Assembly: GCF_000024785.1 (NCBI RefSeq)
Contig: NC_013441.1
Span: 3,782,001-3,846,000 of the forward strand
Origin: Gordonia bronchialis DSM 43247
Lineage (GTDB): Bacteria > Actinomycetota > Actinomycetes > Mycobacteriales > Mycobacteriaceae
Reading direction: 5' to 3'
DNA: 64,000 nt
Every line of letters begins with the position of its first letter. Positions within the stretch are counted from its first letter, which is position 1. The position numbers and the translations under genes were made by a program. Shown piece after piece: positions 29,506 through 38,700 of the stretch. The notes beneath the pieces are model-generated. The model had not been told where the DNA came from, made no database searches, and saw only the letters and a list, made by a program, of their open reading frames with translations.

Positions 29506-30120
29506 GTGAACGCGCAGTCCGGGGTCGCTCGCCCGACCCGCCAACATCGCAGCGACATCGCCCGCACCAGGGTGCTCGACGCCGCGATTCGCGTGCTCGT
29601 CGATCGCGGCTATTCGGGGGCGACGACGGTTGCGATCCAGGACGAGGCCGGGGTGAGCCGCGGCCGGATGCTGCACCATTTCCCGTCGCGCGACGCCCTG
29701 CTGATGGCCGCGGTCGGCCACCTCGCGACGACGCGGATCGAGGAACTGCCGGCCGCGGTCCGGTGGCCGTCGGATCCGATCGCGCGGATCTCGCTGGCCA
29801 CCGACATCGGGTGGTCGACCTTCCACCAGCCCTATTTCGTGGCGTCGATGGAACTGCGGATCGCGGCGCGCACCAACGAACGCCTGCGTACGGCCCTGCT
29901 GCCCACCGAACGCGAGATCGGACTGACGGTCCGCCAGGCGGTGGCCGGGTTCCTCGGCGAGCATCTCACCGCCCGGCCCCGCTACCCGGAGCTGTATGCG
30001 ATCCTGCTGACCAGCATGCGCGGCGCGGCGTCGACCTATCTGATCGATCGTCGCGACCCGACGACCGATCCGCATCTGGACCTGTGGAAGAAGATGATCA
30101 AGACCTATCTGCTCGACTGA
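29506..30120 (+). CDS. TetR-family regulator
   Basis: 204 aa from GTG 29506. N-terminal TetR HTH (GATTVAIQDEAGVSRGRMLH, then HFPSRDALLMA) and a helical effector domain. 34 bp after the FAD oxidoreductase and co-directional, so it may belong to the same transcript. Its last 16 bp overlap the convergent Nudix gene. Confidence 0.85.
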   Translation: MNAQSGVARPTRQHRSDIARTRVLDAAIRVLVDRGYSGATTVAIQDEAGVSRGRMLHHFPSRDALLMAAVGHLATTRIEELPAAVRWPSDPIARISLATDIGWSTFHQPYFVASMELRIAARTNERLRTALLPTEREIGLTVRQAVAGFLGEHLTARPRYPELYAILLTSMRGAASTYLIDRRDPTTDPHLDLWKKMIKTYLLD

Positions 30121-30593
30121 AGGCCGAGGGCGTCGAGCAGCCGGTCGACGAAGACCCCCTGTGCCGGATTGAGTTTGCGCTTCGCGACCCCGGGCGCGCA
30201 CCATTGCGCGCGGTCGATCTCCGGGAACTCCTGCAGACGACCCGATCGCGGCGGCCAGATCATCTCGAATGTGTTGCTGTGCAACGAATCCGGTTCGAAG
30301 TCGGATTCGACGGCGAAGCCGGTGACGACTTTGCCGCTCTTCAATTGCACCTCACCGAGATCGAGATGCTCACCGTCGGGCAGGGCGGTGCCGGTCTCCT
30401 CGGCGAACTCGCGCCGCGCGGTCTGCCACGCCGACTCCCCCGGTTCGGGCAACCCCTTCGGGATCGACCACGCGCCCTCGTCCTTGCGGGCCCAGAGCGG
30501 CCCGCCGGGGTGTGCGATCAGCACTTCGAGATCATTGCCGACGCGCCGATACAGGAGGATGCCCGCGCTGCGTTTCGGGTTCGATGGAGTCAT
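30105..30593 (-). CDS. Nudix hydrolase
   Basis: 162 aa from ATG 30593. The complete Nudix box is visible: GLPEPGESAWQTARREFAEE, then TG (G-x5-E-x7-REXXEEXG). Hydrolyses a nucleoside diphosphate linked to another moiety; the exact substrate is not predictable. Probably housecleaning or cofactor turnover. Convergent with the TetR gene. Confidence 0.9.
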   Translation of the reverse strand: MTPSNPKRSAGILLYRRVGNDLEVLIAHPGGPLWARKDEGAWSIPKGLPEPGESAWQTARREFAEETGTALPDGEHLDLGEVQLKSGKVVTGFAVESDFEPDSLHSNTFEMIWPPRSGRLQEFPEIDRAQWCAPGVAKRKLNPAQGVFVDRLLDALGLQSSR

Positions 30594-30689
30594 GGGTTCA
30601 TCTTCGCGGATGGCGGGGTGCCGGAGACGCCCGTGCGCGGGGTCGCCGCGCAGCCCGTGCGGCAGCCGAAGTCGGCCTATCGTTGACAC

Positions 30690-30923
30690 ATGTCTCCCAG
30701 CCCAGAGCATGTCCCCGCCGAGTCCACCCCCGACACCGACGATCCGGACATCCCGCACGAGTATCCGCACGAATCCGCGTTCGCCTTCGGTGACGCCCAG
30801 CCGGTCGGTGAGACCGATCGGATCGCGCGGGAAAAGGCGATCTACGAGGCCGCACGTCACGGCAACGACCTCAATCGGGGACACGCGCTCGGCGGTACCG
30901 ACGGGACCACCGAGGGCCAATAG
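30690..30923 (+). CDS. small acidic hypothetical protein
   Basis: 77 aa, rich in Asp, Glu, Pro and His; no signal peptide, membrane helix or known motif. The N-terminal half looks disordered and the C-terminal half (RIAREKAIYEAARHGNDLNR) could form a helix. It ends 9 bp before a VOC gene and is probably co-transcribed. Moderately sure it is real because it fits tightly between neighbours. Confidence 0.5.
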   Translation: MSPSPEHVPAESTPDTDDPDIPHEYPHESAFAFGDAQPVGETDRIAREKAIYEAARHGNDLNRGHALGGTDGTTEGQ

Positions 30924-30932
30924 AGTGGGCGC

Positions 30933-31313
30933 GTGGAGATTCTGACCAGCCGGGTGCTGCTGCGTAGCCGCGATCCCGAACGGCTCCAGCAGTTCTATCG
31001 CCACCAGTTGCGCCTCGCGGTGGCCCGCGAGTACCCGGGCGGCATGGTCTTTCACGCGGGCAACGGACTCATCGAAATTCCCGGACATCGGTCCGACGAG
31101 GCCTCCGACGTCACTGGGGACATCCTGTGGCTGCAGGTCCGCGACGCCGCCGCCACCGAACGCGAGCTGCGCGCGGGCGGCGTCACGATCGCCCGCGAAC
31201 CGGTGACCGAGCCGTGGGGGCTGATCGAGATGCATGTGACGGACCCCGACGGCCGGTTGCTGATCGTCGTCGAGATTCCTGCCGACCATCCGCTGCGCCG
31301 CGATACGCGATGA
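30933..31313 (+). CDS. VOC-family (glyoxalase/dioxygenase fold) protein
   Basis: 126 aa from GTG 30933. A single vicinal-oxygen-chelate unit: [19 protein letters not shown] at the start and [18 protein letters not shown] at the end with the metal-ligand Glu. Metal-dependent lyase, isomerase or resistance protein; the sequence does not say which. Lies 37 bp before aroA. Confidence 0.8.
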   Translation: MEILTSRVLLRSRDPERLQQFYRHQLRLAVAREYPGGMVFHAGNGLIEIPGHRSDEASDVTGDILWLQVRDAAATERELRAGGVTIAREPVTEPWGLIEMHVTDPDGRLLIVVEIPADHPLRRDTR

Positions 31314-31350
31314 TCGTCGCGCCGTGGACGTCGTGACAGACTGGTCTCCC

Positions 31351-32616
31351 ATGAGTACCTGGAGTGCCCCGCGCGCGTCGGGCCCGCTGGACGCGACCGT
31401 TGAACTGCCCGGCTCCAAATCGATCACCAATCGTGCGCTCGTCCTCGCAGCTCTCGCCGACGGACCGTCGACCATCCGCGGCACGCTGCGCAGCCGCGAC
31501 ACCAATCTGATGCTGGGCGCACTCAGCGCGCTCGGGGTGGGGGTGCGGGTGGACCCGGCCCAGGAGACCACCGTCTCGATCGAGCCCGCAACGTTGCACG
31601 CCGCCGACATCGACTGCGGACTGGCCGGCACCGTGATGCGTTTCCTGCCGCCACTCGCCGCGCTCGCCGACGGGCCGGTGGTCTTCGACGGCGACGAACA
31701 GGCCCGCAGCCGCCCGCAGACCACCATTCTCGCGGCTCTGCGGGGTCTGGGGGTGCGCGTCGACGGTGACGCACTGCCGTTCACGGTGCACAGCACGGGC
31801 CGGGTGACGGGCGGCGAGGTCACCATCGACGCGTCGGGATCGTCGCAGTTCGTCTCCGGTTTGCTGCTCTCGGCGGCTCGCTTCGACGACGGACTCGTGA
31901 TTTGGCACGTCGGCCCTCCGGTGCCGAGCACCCCGCACATCGACATGACGGTGGACATGCTCGCCACCGCGGGCGTCGAGGTCGACACGTCGCAGGCCGA
32001 CACCTGGCGCGTGGCGCCCGGACCCATCAGTGCCGTCGACTGGACGGTGGAACCCGACTTGTCCAATGCGGCAGCGTTTCTCGCCGCCGCGGCGGTCACC
32101 GGCGGAACCGTGCGGGTGCCCTACTGGCCGGTGGTGACCACCCAGCCCGGGGCACGGATCGCCGACGTCCTCGCCGCGATGGGCGCCACCGTTGAACACC
32201 TCGACGGAACGTTGTCGGTGCGCGGGCCGGAGCGGCTGTCCGGAGTGACGCTGGATCTACGGGATATCGGCGAGCTCACTCCCACCATCGCCGCATTGTG
32301 TGCACTGGCCGACGGCGATTCGCGACTGAGTGGCATCGCCCACCTGCGGGGTCACGAAACCGACCGGCTGGCCGCGCTGACCACCGAGATCACCCGGCTC
32401 GGGGGTGTCTGCCGCGAGACCGACGACGGCCTGGCGATCACCGGGTCGACCCTGCACGGCGGGACCTGGGAGTCCTACGCCGACCACCGGATGGCGACCG
32501 CCGGCGCCATCATCGGACTCGTTACCCCGGGCGTGCTGGTCGACGACGTCGAGACCACCACCAAGACGCTGCCCGACTTCCCGAACATGTGGCAGCGGAT
32601 GCTCGAGCAGACGTGA
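31351..32616 (+). CDS. aroA: EPSP synthase
   Basis: 421 aa from ATG 31351 (family proteins begin about 20 residues before [14 protein letters not shown] 31324 is less likely). Transfers enolpyruvate from PEP to shikimate-3-phosphate in aromatic amino acid synthesis. [20 protein letters not shown] is the substrate-binding segment; [19 protein letters not shown] and [13 protein letters not shown] follow. Directly followed by rsgA, the order common in mycobacteria. Confidence 0.95.
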   Translation: MSTWSAPRASGPLDATVELPGSKSITNRALVLAALADGPSTIRGTLRSRDTNLMLGALSALGVGVRVDPAQETTVSIEPATLHAADIDCGLAGTVMRFLPPLAALADGPVVFDGDEQARSRPQTTILAALRGLGVRVDGDALPFTVHSTGRVTGGEVTIDASGSSQFVSGLLLSAARFDDGLVIWHVGPPVPSTPHIDMTVDMLATAGVEVDTSQADTWRVAPGPISAVDWTVEPDLSNAAAFLAAAAVTGGTVRVPYWPVVTTQPGARIADVLAAMGATVEHLDGTLSVRGPERLSGVTLDLRDIGELTPTIAALCALADGDSRLSGIAHLRGHETDRLAALTTEITRLGGVCRETDDGLAITGSTLHGGTWESYADHRMATAGAIIGLVTPGVLVDDVETTTKTLPDFPNMWQRMLEQT

Positions 32617-32632
32617 ACCACCAGGACACCGT

Positions 32633-33664
32633 TTGACCCGCCGCACCAGCAGCTACGACGAATCCGACGTCCGGATCCGTCCCGGTAAGGGCACCCGGCC
32701 ACGCACCAAGCAACGACCGAGCCACGACGACGCCGCCGATGCGATGGTGGTGTCGGTCGATCGCGGGCGGTGGGGTTGTGTGCTCGGCGGCGATCCCGAC
32801 CGACCTCTGGTCACCATGCGCGCCCGCGAACTCGGTCGCACCCCGATCGTGGTGGGCGACAACGTATCCGTCGTCGGCGATCTCTCCGGCACGCCCGACA
32901 CCCTCGCCCGTATCGTGCGTGTCGCCGACCGCGCCACCGTCCTTCGACGCACCGCCGACGACACCGACCCCTACGAGCGCATCGTTGTCGCCAACGCCGA
33001 CCAACTGCTGATCGTCACCGCGATGGCCGACCCGCCACCGCGCACCGGCTTCGTCGAACGCGCTTTGGCCGCAGCGTATGTGGGTGGGCTGTCGCCGATC
33101 CTGTGCCTGACGAAATCGGATCTCGCCGATCCGGCCGAGTTCACTGCGGCCTTCGCCGGACTCGGTCTGCCGATCGTGCGCGCCGGCCGCGACGACCCGC
33201 TCGACGAGGTCCTCGCGATGCTGACCGGTCATCTGACCGCACTCATCGGACATTCCGGAGTCGGCAAGTCGACGCTGGTGAATCGTCTTGTCCCCGAAGC
33301 CGATCGGGCCACGGGCGTGGTATCCGGCGTCGGCAAGGGGCGGCACACCTCCACCCAGTCGGTCGCACTACCGCTACCCGGTGACGGCCTGCCGCGGAGT
33401 TGGGTCGTCGACACGCCGGGCATCCGGTCCTTCGGTCTCGCGCACGTCACCCCCGATGACATCGTCGACGCCTTCGACGACCTGCACGACGCCATCGAGC
33501 ACTGTCCGCGCGGTTGCACCCACCTCGGACCGCCGGCCGACCCGGAATGCGCGCTCGATGAACTCGAGGGAAACTCGCATCGACGGGCGATGGCGGTCCG
33601 GCGGCTGCTGATCGCCGTGCGGCCCAATGTTTCTGCGGCCGAGCCGGACTCGGACACTTCCTGA
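32633..33664 (+). CDS. rsgA: ribosome small-subunit-dependent GTPase A
   Basis: 343 aa from TTG 32633 (MTRRTSSYDESDVRIRPGKG fits the family N-terminus; no ATG or GTG is better placed). Circularly permuted GTPase that matures 30S subunits. An OB-like N-terminus is followed by TKSD (G4), GHSGVGKSTLVN (G1) and DTPG (G3), then the C-terminal zinc finger CPRGC...DPEC. Probably co-transcribed with aroA, 16 bp upstream. Ends at a long palindrome. Confidence 0.93.
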   Translation: MTRRTSSYDESDVRIRPGKGTRPRTKQRPSHDDAADAMVVSVDRGRWGCVLGGDPDRPLVTMRARELGRTPIVVGDNVSVVGDLSGTPDTLARIVRVADRATVLRRTADDTDPYERIVVANADQLLIVTAMADPPPRTGFVERALAAAYVGGLSPILCLTKSDLADPAEFTAAFAGLGLPIVRAGRDDPLDEVLAMLTGHLTALIGHSGVGKSTLVNRLVPEADRATGVVSGVGKGRHTSTQSVALPLPGDGLPRSWVVDTPGIRSFGLAHVTPDDIVDAFDDLHDAIEHCPRGCTHLGPPADPECALDELEGNSHRRAMAVRRLLIAVRPNVSAAEPDSDTS

Positions 33665-33698
33665 GGCCGCAGTTGTGGTTGTCGGTCAGCGGAGCTCA

Positions 33699-33760
33699 CT
33701 GCGTACTCGTTTCCGTCCCGCTTATTGGATCCAATAAGCGGGACGGAAACGGGTACGCGG
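33699..33760. terminator. spacer-free long palindrome between convergent genes
   Basis: The sequence is self-complementary around 33729/33730 (GGATCC centre). Arms are 22 bp perfect, then continue to 33699 and 33760 with only T-G wobbles at 33707/33752 and 33700/33759; with a one-base bulge, similarity reaches GAGCT further out. It lies between convergent rsgA and the GntR gene, so a bidirectional terminator is the simplest role. No T-run follows, and a zero-length spacer is unusual. Confidence 0.7.
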
Positions 33761-33764
33761 AAGC

Positions 33765-34508
33765 TCAGCGGTCGACGACGGTCGTCTCGAAGAAGTACCG
33801 ATCGGCGCGGTAGGCGTGCCGGCCGACCTCGACCACGCGCCCGGCGTCGTCGAAGGCGGTGCGCTGCATGGTGAGCAGTGGTGCGCCGACCTCCTCACCG
33901 AGCAGCGCGGCCTCGTCGGCGTCGGCGGCCTTGGCCCCGATGCGCTGACGGGCGAGACGGATGTGCACGCCGCGTGCGCGCAGGCCCTTGTAAAGGCCGC
34001 CGTCTTCGAGTTCACCTGCGGGCGGGCAGATATCGGCGGGCAGGTGATTGGTCATCACCGCGAGGGGTTCGCCGCCGGCGCTGCGTAGACGTTTGACGGT
34101 GACGGCCTCGCCGTCGGCGGGGAGCGCGAGTTCGCCGCGCAGTTCGTCGTCGGGGATGCCGATCCGGTATTCGAGCAGTTGGGTGGTGGGGTGCATCCCG
34201 GCGGTGGACAGGTCGTCGAAGAGGCTGGTCAGCTCGACGGAGCGGTGGACCGGGGATTGCACGACCTGCGTCCCGACGCCGCGCTTGCGGACCACCACAC
34301 CCTTGTCGACGAGTTCCTGGATGGCTTGGCGGATGGTCGGCCGGGAGAGTTTGAGGCGTTTGGCGAGGTCGAGTTCGTTCTCGAGACGGTCGCCGGGACG
34401 CAGGTCACCGCGCACGATAGCGGATTCGAAGGCCTGCGCGAGCTGGTGATACAGCGGTATGGGCGTCGAGCGGTCGAGTTCTACGGCCAGCTGCGTCGTC
34501 GGGGACAT
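33765..34508 (-). CDS. iolR: GntR/HutC-type regulator, probable IolR
   Basis: 247 aa. GntR winged HTH (LAKRLKLSRPTIRQAIQELV, near residues 47-66) and a UTRA ligand-binding domain. ATG 34508. It stands at the edge of the inositol region. A 16-bp site upstream of it (34515-34530) recurs with 14/16 identity before iolC (47726-47741), and both match the C. glutamicum IolR motif KGWCHTRACA as I recall it. Likely repressor of inositol genes with autoregulation. The assignment is inference; a different GntR role is possible. Confidence 0.75.
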   Translation of the reverse strand: MSPTTQLAVELDRSTPIPLYHQLAQAFESAIVRGDLRPGDRLENELDLAKRLKLSRPTIRQAIQELVDKGVVVRKRGVGTQVVQSPVHRSVELTSLFDDLSTAGMHPTTQLLEYRIGIPDDELRGELALPADGEAVTVKRLRSAGGEPLAVMTNHLPADICPPAGELEDGGLYKGLRARGVHIRLARQRIGAKAADADEAALLGEEVGAPLLTMQRTAFDDAGRVVEVGRHAYRADRYFFETTVVDR

Positions 34509-34514
34509 GCTGTC

Positions 34515-34530
34515 ATTATGTCATAACAAA
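34515..34530. promoter_or_regulatory. candidate IolR operator (autoregulatory)
   Basis: ATTATGTCATAACAAA, containing the palindrome TTATG-T-CATAA and the word TGTCATAACA, which fits KGWCHTRACA. It lies 7 bp upstream of the GntR start. Near-identical to the site at 47726-47741. Confidence 0.65.
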
Positions 34531-34556
34531 TCATGTCTGGTCGGGTTGTTTCGACC

Positions 34557-35576
34557 TCAACGTTCCGGCATGTTGTGCGGTGTGATGACTCCGATCGCCG
34601 AACGCCGCGGACGGAACTCCGGGATCGCGCCGTGGAAACTCATCACCACCCGGGCCATCGCGCGCATGTCCGACCGCAGATCGTGATGCAACACCGCGCT
34701 GAGATGGCCGCTGAGCAGCAGCGTCCGGTTTGCCTCGTCGAGGTCGTGGGCCACGAAGACCTCACAGGTCGCGCCGGCCGCGGCGAAGGCATCGACGATG
34801 CCACGGTTGCCGCCCCCGATCGAGTACACCGCGGTGATCCCCGGGTGCTTGGCCAGCGCCGTGGCGACGAGTCGACGGCATGTCACGTCCAGGCCGTCGG
34901 AATTCGACACCGCCACCACCGTCCGGCCCGGGTCTTCGACCCGCAGCGCCTCACGAAATCCGAGTTCCCGTAACCCCTCACCCTCGAAGGTGGTGCCACT
35001 GGTGATCACCAGGACATCACCGGCGACGTGGCGCATCCACCGCGCCATCAGATAGGCGGCTGTCGCTCCGACGGCGCGATTGTCCATCCCCACGTACGCG
35101 ATTCGGGTGCTGCGCACCACATCGGTGACCAACGTGATCACTGGGATGCGCTGCGCGGTCAACCGTCGGATCGCCTCCTCGATCTCCGGTACGTCCGGTG
35201 CTTTGAGCACCACCCCATGGCTTCCGCGGCGTCCGATGGCGTCGAGTTCGTCGACCATCTCGGCCACGTCCCAGTGCTCGCGGACGTGATATCGCGCCCG
35301 CATCACCGCGGGCCGCAGGGCGGGCAGTTCGGCCTCGAGCGCCTCGGTGACCAGCTTCGAGAACTGTCGCGGCGTGTCCATCACGAGGTCGACGAGGAAC
35401 TGCCGACCGGACAGCCGCAGTTGCGTGCGCTGCCGGTCGAGATCGGCGATGGCCTGTTCCACCTGCCGGATCGTCACCTCCCGCACGCCGGGCCGGCCGT
35501 GCAGCACCCGGTCGACCGTCGCGTCGCTCACCCCGGCCTGTCGGGCGATCTCGCGGACCGGATACCGATGTGGCAT
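34557..35576 (-). CDS. LacI-family regulator
   Basis: 339 aa from ATG 35576. N-terminal LacI HTH (VREIARQAGVSDATVDRVLH) and a periplasmic-binding-protein-like sugar domain of the D-ribose/inositol-binding class (GDVLVITSGTTFEGEGLRELG). Divergent from the dioxygenase-led operon at 35682, with palindromes in the gap, so it probably represses that operon and itself and responds to a cyclitol or sugar. Confidence 0.88.
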   Translation of the reverse strand: MPHRYPVREIARQAGVSDATVDRVLHGRPGVREVTIRQVEQAIADLDRQRTQLRLSGRQFLVDLVMDTPRQFSKLVTEALEAELPALRPAVMRARYHVREHWDVAEMVDELDAIGRRGSHGVVLKAPDVPEIEEAIRRLTAQRIPVITLVTDVVRSTRIAYVGMDNRAVGATAAYLMARWMRHVAGDVLVITSGTTFEGEGLRELGFREALRVEDPGRTVVAVSNSDGLDVTCRRLVATALAKHPGITAVYSIGGGNRGIVDAFAAAGATCEVFVAHDLDEANRTLLLSGHLSAVLHHDLRSDMRAMARVVMSFHGAIPEFRPRRSAIGVITPHNMPER

Positions 35577-35614
35577 CGCACACTCCTGAGGGATTCTTGA
35601 GGGATATTCCGTCT

Positions 35615-35635
35615 TGTCCAGACAATAGGATATTG
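35615..35635. promoter_or_regulatory. overlapping palindromes, candidate LacI operator
   Basis: TGTCCAGACA (35615-35624, extended to TTGTC-CA-GACAA at 35614-35625) overlaps CAATA-GGA-TATTG (35623-35635) in the 105-bp gap between the divergent LacI gene and the dioxygenase operon. The word TGTC-NA-GACA recurs upstream of the ABC transporter (44997-45006). Confidence 0.5.
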
Positions 35636-35681
35636 TGATCCTGATCTCGACCCCATCATCGTGGCGAGAGGAAGCAAACCG

Positions 35682-36881
35682 ATGAGCACCCAGCAGATCA
35701 GCCCCGCCCCCACCGGCGCCCGTGCCGACCGGATCACCGCCGAGGAATGCCGGATCGACGACTTCGTCGCACTCACCAGCCGCACCACCGACCCGGCCGA
35801 CTACCCGTACGCGTCGGGCACCGACCGCGGCGTCCTGTTCTACGACGCCGCCGCGGTCACCGGAACCGACGAGGCGACCCGCGAGCAGATCGGCGACGAA
35901 CTGGCCCGCGCGTTGCTCACCGGACCCGGCATCGTCGTATTCACCGGCGCCTTCGACGAGCGGCACGGACTGCAGGAGACCACCGAGGTCTTCACCCAGA
36001 TCATCGCCGACCAGTACGCGTCCGGTGTGACCGGTGGCGATCACTTCGCCAAAGCCGGTGCCAACGACCGCATCTGGAACGCAGTGCAGAAGCTCGCCGA
36101 GCGCGACCCCGAACTCTTTGTCCGCTACTACGCCAACGACGTCCTGGCGCTGGTGTCCGAGGCTTGGCTGGGCCCGATGTATCAGGTGACCTCACAGATC
36201 AACGTCGTCAATCCCGGTGGCGCCGCGCAGAATCCGCATCGCGACTATCACCTCGGGTTCATGGCCACCGCGACCGCGGCACGCTTCCGCAGCCACATCC
36301 ACCAGTTGTCTCCCGCGCTCACGCTGCAGGGCGCCGTCGCACACGTGGACATGCCGATCGAGGCCGGACCCACGATGTACCTGCCCTACTCGCAGACCTA
36401 CGAGCCGGGTTACCTTGCCTTCAATCTGCCCGAATTCCGGGAGTACTTCGAACACAACTACGTTCAGCTCCCGCTGAACGCCGGCGACGCCGTGTTCTTC
36501 AACCCGGGCCTCTTCCACGGTGCCGGACACAACGTGTCCGCGGCCACCAAGCGGATGGCGAATCTGCTGCAGATCTCGTCGGCCTTCGGCCGCGCCATGG
36601 AATCCGTCGACCGCTCGTCGATGCTGCGCGCGGTCTACCCGGCCCTGCAGAAGCTGGCCGCGGGCGGCAACCGCCGTGCCGTCGCCAACGTCATCGGTTG
36701 CGCCGCAGAGGGTTACCCGTTTCCGTCCAACCTCGATCTGGATGCGCCCATCACCGGACTCTCCGGTGAGACCCAGGCCGAACTCGTCGCCCGCGCGCTG
36801 GACGAGGGCTTCGACGCCGCCCGGTTCGACGCCGAACTGACCGCCCTCGACCACCGCCACGACCCGAACGGAGCAGTGTGA
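35682..36881 (+). CDS. phytanoyl-CoA dioxygenase-like (PhyH) protein
   Basis: 399 aa from ATG 35682 with GAGAGGAA upstream. Fe(II)/2-oxoglutarate dioxygenase fold: NPHRDYHLGF supplies the His-x-Asp pair, PGLFHGAGHN the distal His, and an Arg for 2-oxoglutarate follows (KRMANLLQ). Cytoplasmic. PhyH-type enzymes hydroxylate or oxidatively remove small groups. First gene of a tight five-gene operon with cyclitol-type dehydrogenases, so a substituted inositol or sugar is a reasonable substrate guess (inference). Confidence 0.78.
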   Translation: MSTQQISPAPTGARADRITAEECRIDDFVALTSRTTDPADYPYASGTDRGVLFYDAAAVTGTDEATREQIGDELARALLTGPGIVVFTGAFDERHGLQETTEVFTQIIADQYASGVTGGDHFAKAGANDRIWNAVQKLAERDPELFVRYYANDVLALVSEAWLGPMYQVTSQINVVNPGGAAQNPHRDYHLGFMATATAARFRSHIHQLSPALTLQGAVAHVDMPIEAGPTMYLPYSQTYEPGYLAFNLPEFREYFEHNYVQLPLNAGDAVFFNPGLFHGAGHNVSAATKRMANLLQISSAFGRAMESVDRSSMLRAVYPALQKLAAGGNRRAVANVIGCAAEGYPFPSNLDLDAPITGLSGETQAELVARALDEGFDAARFDAELTALDHRHDPNGAV

Positions 36882-37657
36882 TGCAGGCCCGACTCGACGA
36901 CAAGGTGCTGCTGGTCAGCGGTGGTACGCAGGGTGTCGGGGCGGCTATCGTCCGGGCCGGCGCCGCTGCTGGGGCATCGGTGATGTTCACCGGCCGCAAT
37001 GCCGAGAAGGGCAAGGCGCTGGCCGCCGAACTCGACGGCCCGACGCCGGTGCGGTTCACCGCCACCGACCTGTCCGATCCGGTTGCGGCGTCGGACACGG
37101 TCGCGGCGACGATCGCCGAATTCGGGCGCATCGACTGCCTGTGCAACGCGGCGGGCGCAACCACCCGCGGCAGCCTGCTCGACACCACGCCGGAACTTTT
37201 CGACCAGCACATCGCGCTCAACCTACGGGCGCCGTTCTTCACCATGCAGGCCGCCGTGCGCGACATGATCGCACGCGGCGCTGCGGGCACCGTCGTCAAC
37301 ATCATCACGATGTCGTCGTACGGCGGACAGCCTTTCCTCGCACCGTATTCCGCGTCGAAGGCCGGTCTCGTCGGGCTGACCAAGAACGCTGCGCACGCGC
37401 ATCGGTCCGACCGCATCCGGATCAACGGACTCAACATCGGCTGGACCGAGACCGAGGGTGAGGCCGACATCCAGAAGCGTTTCCACGGCGCCGATGACAC
37501 CTGGATCGACGAGGCCAATGCCTCGGTACCGATGGGCAAGCTCGGGCAGCCCGACGAGATCGCCGACTTCATGGTGCTGCTGCTCAGTGACCGCAGCGGC
37601 GTGGTCACCGGCTCGGTGATCGACTGGGATCAGATCGTCATGGGAGGACTCGACTGA
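36881..37657 (+). CDS. short-chain dehydrogenase/reductase
   Basis: 258 aa from ATG 36881, overlapping the dioxygenase stop by one base (GTG 36878 is the alternative). Cofactor motif SGGTQGVG, CNAAG, Ser in IITMSSYGG and YSASK. The TGRN after the second strand suggests NADP. Oxidises a hydroxyl of the operon's unknown substrate. Its stop overlaps the next start. Confidence 0.85.
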   Translation: MQARLDDKVLLVSGGTQGVGAAIVRAGAAAGASVMFTGRNAEKGKALAAELDGPTPVRFTATDLSDPVAASDTVAATIAEFGRIDCLCNAAGATTRGSLLDTTPELFDQHIALNLRAPFFTMQAAVRDMIARGAAGTVVNIITMSSYGGQPFLAPYSASKAGLVGLTKNAAHAHRSDRIRINGLNIGWTETEGEADIQKRFHGADDTWIDEANASVPMGKLGQPDEIADFMVLLLSDRSGVVTGSVIDWDQIVMGGLD

Positions 37658-38700
37658 TGGGAATGCGAGTCGGCGTCGTCGGCCTCGGCCGGATCGGCGC
37701 CTTTCACACAGCTACCCTCGCGGGTCTCGACGAGGTCGACGAGCTCGTCGTCACGGATGCGTTCGGACCGGCCGTCGAGGCCGTCACCGCGGCGCACCCG
37801 ACAGCCCGCCCGGCCGCCGACCTCGACGCCGTCCTCGCCTCCGGGGTGGATGCGCTCGTCGTCGCGACGGCAACACCCACCCATGCGGAGTTCATCGAAA
37901 GAGCCGTGGCGGCACGGATTCCGGTGTTCTGCGAGAAACCGATCGCGATGTCGTCGGTGCAGTCCGCCGAGGTGGCCCGCCGGGTCGCCGACGCCGGCAT
38001 CCCGGTCGCCATCGGGTACAACCGCCGCTTCGACCCGGCGGTCAGTGCGGCCCGTGCCGCCGTCGCGTCGGGTGACCTGGGCTTCATCACCACGGCGCGG
38101 TCGACCACTCTGGACCCGGCACCACCCCCGATGGAGTACATCGCCACCTCCGGTGGCATCTTCCGGGACTGCGCGGTACACGACTTCGACACTCTGCGTT
38201 GGGTTGTCGGCGACGACGTGGTACAGGTGTATGCCACCGGCAGCAACCAGGGCGACCCGCGGTTCACCGAGTTCGGCGATGTCGACTCGGCGACCGTGGT
38301 GCTCCGATTCGCGTCGGGCACCATGGGGGTGGTGTCGGCGAGCCGCTACAACGGCCGCGGCTACGACTGCCGCCTCGAGGTCCACGGCAGCGCCGACTCG
38401 GTTGCCGCCGGCTGGGACGCCGGCACACCGATCCGCAATGTCGATGCCGCAGTGGACTTCCCGCCGGGTGCGCCGCATGGGTTCTTCATGGAACGCTTCG
38501 CCGAGGCGTACCGTCGGGAGCTCACCGCGTTCTGCCACCTCGCGACCGACAACTCCCCCGGCCCGGTGCCGCTCTGTACCGTCGACGACGCCCTGGCCGT
38601 CGCCGTGATCGCCGACGCCGCAACACTTTCCCTGACCGAGGGCCGTCCGGTGGCCACCGCCGACGTCGCCCCCCGACCGAATCCGAGGATCACATCATGA
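37657..38700 (+). CDS. Gfo/Idh/MocA dehydrogenase (inositol 2-dehydrogenase-like)
   Basis: 347 aa. N-terminal Rossmann domain (VGVVGLGRIGAFHT) and Gfo/Idh C-terminal domain. VFCEKPIAMS carries the conserved Lys; GGIFRDCAVHDFDTLRW holds the Asp/His of the active site as in IolG. NAD-dependent oxidation of myo-inositol or a relative. Coupled to the SDR gene before it (shared base) and to the TIM-barrel gene after it (ATGA). Confidence 0.87.
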   Translation: MGMRVGVVGLGRIGAFHTATLAGLDEVDELVVTDAFGPAVEAVTAAHPTARPAADLDAVLASGVDALVVATATPTHAEFIERAVAARIPVFCEKPIAMSSVQSAEVARRVADAGIPVAIGYNRRFDPAVSAARAAVASGDLGFITTARSTTLDPAPPPMEYIATSGGIFRDCAVHDFDTLRWVVGDDVVQVYATGSNQGDPRFTEFGDVDSATVVLRFASGTMGVVSASRYNGRGYDCRLEVHGSADSVAAGWDAGTPIRNVDAAVDFPPGAPHGFFMERFAEAYRRELTAFCHLATDNSPGPVPLCTVDDALAVAVIADAATLSLTEGRPVATADVAPRPNPRITS

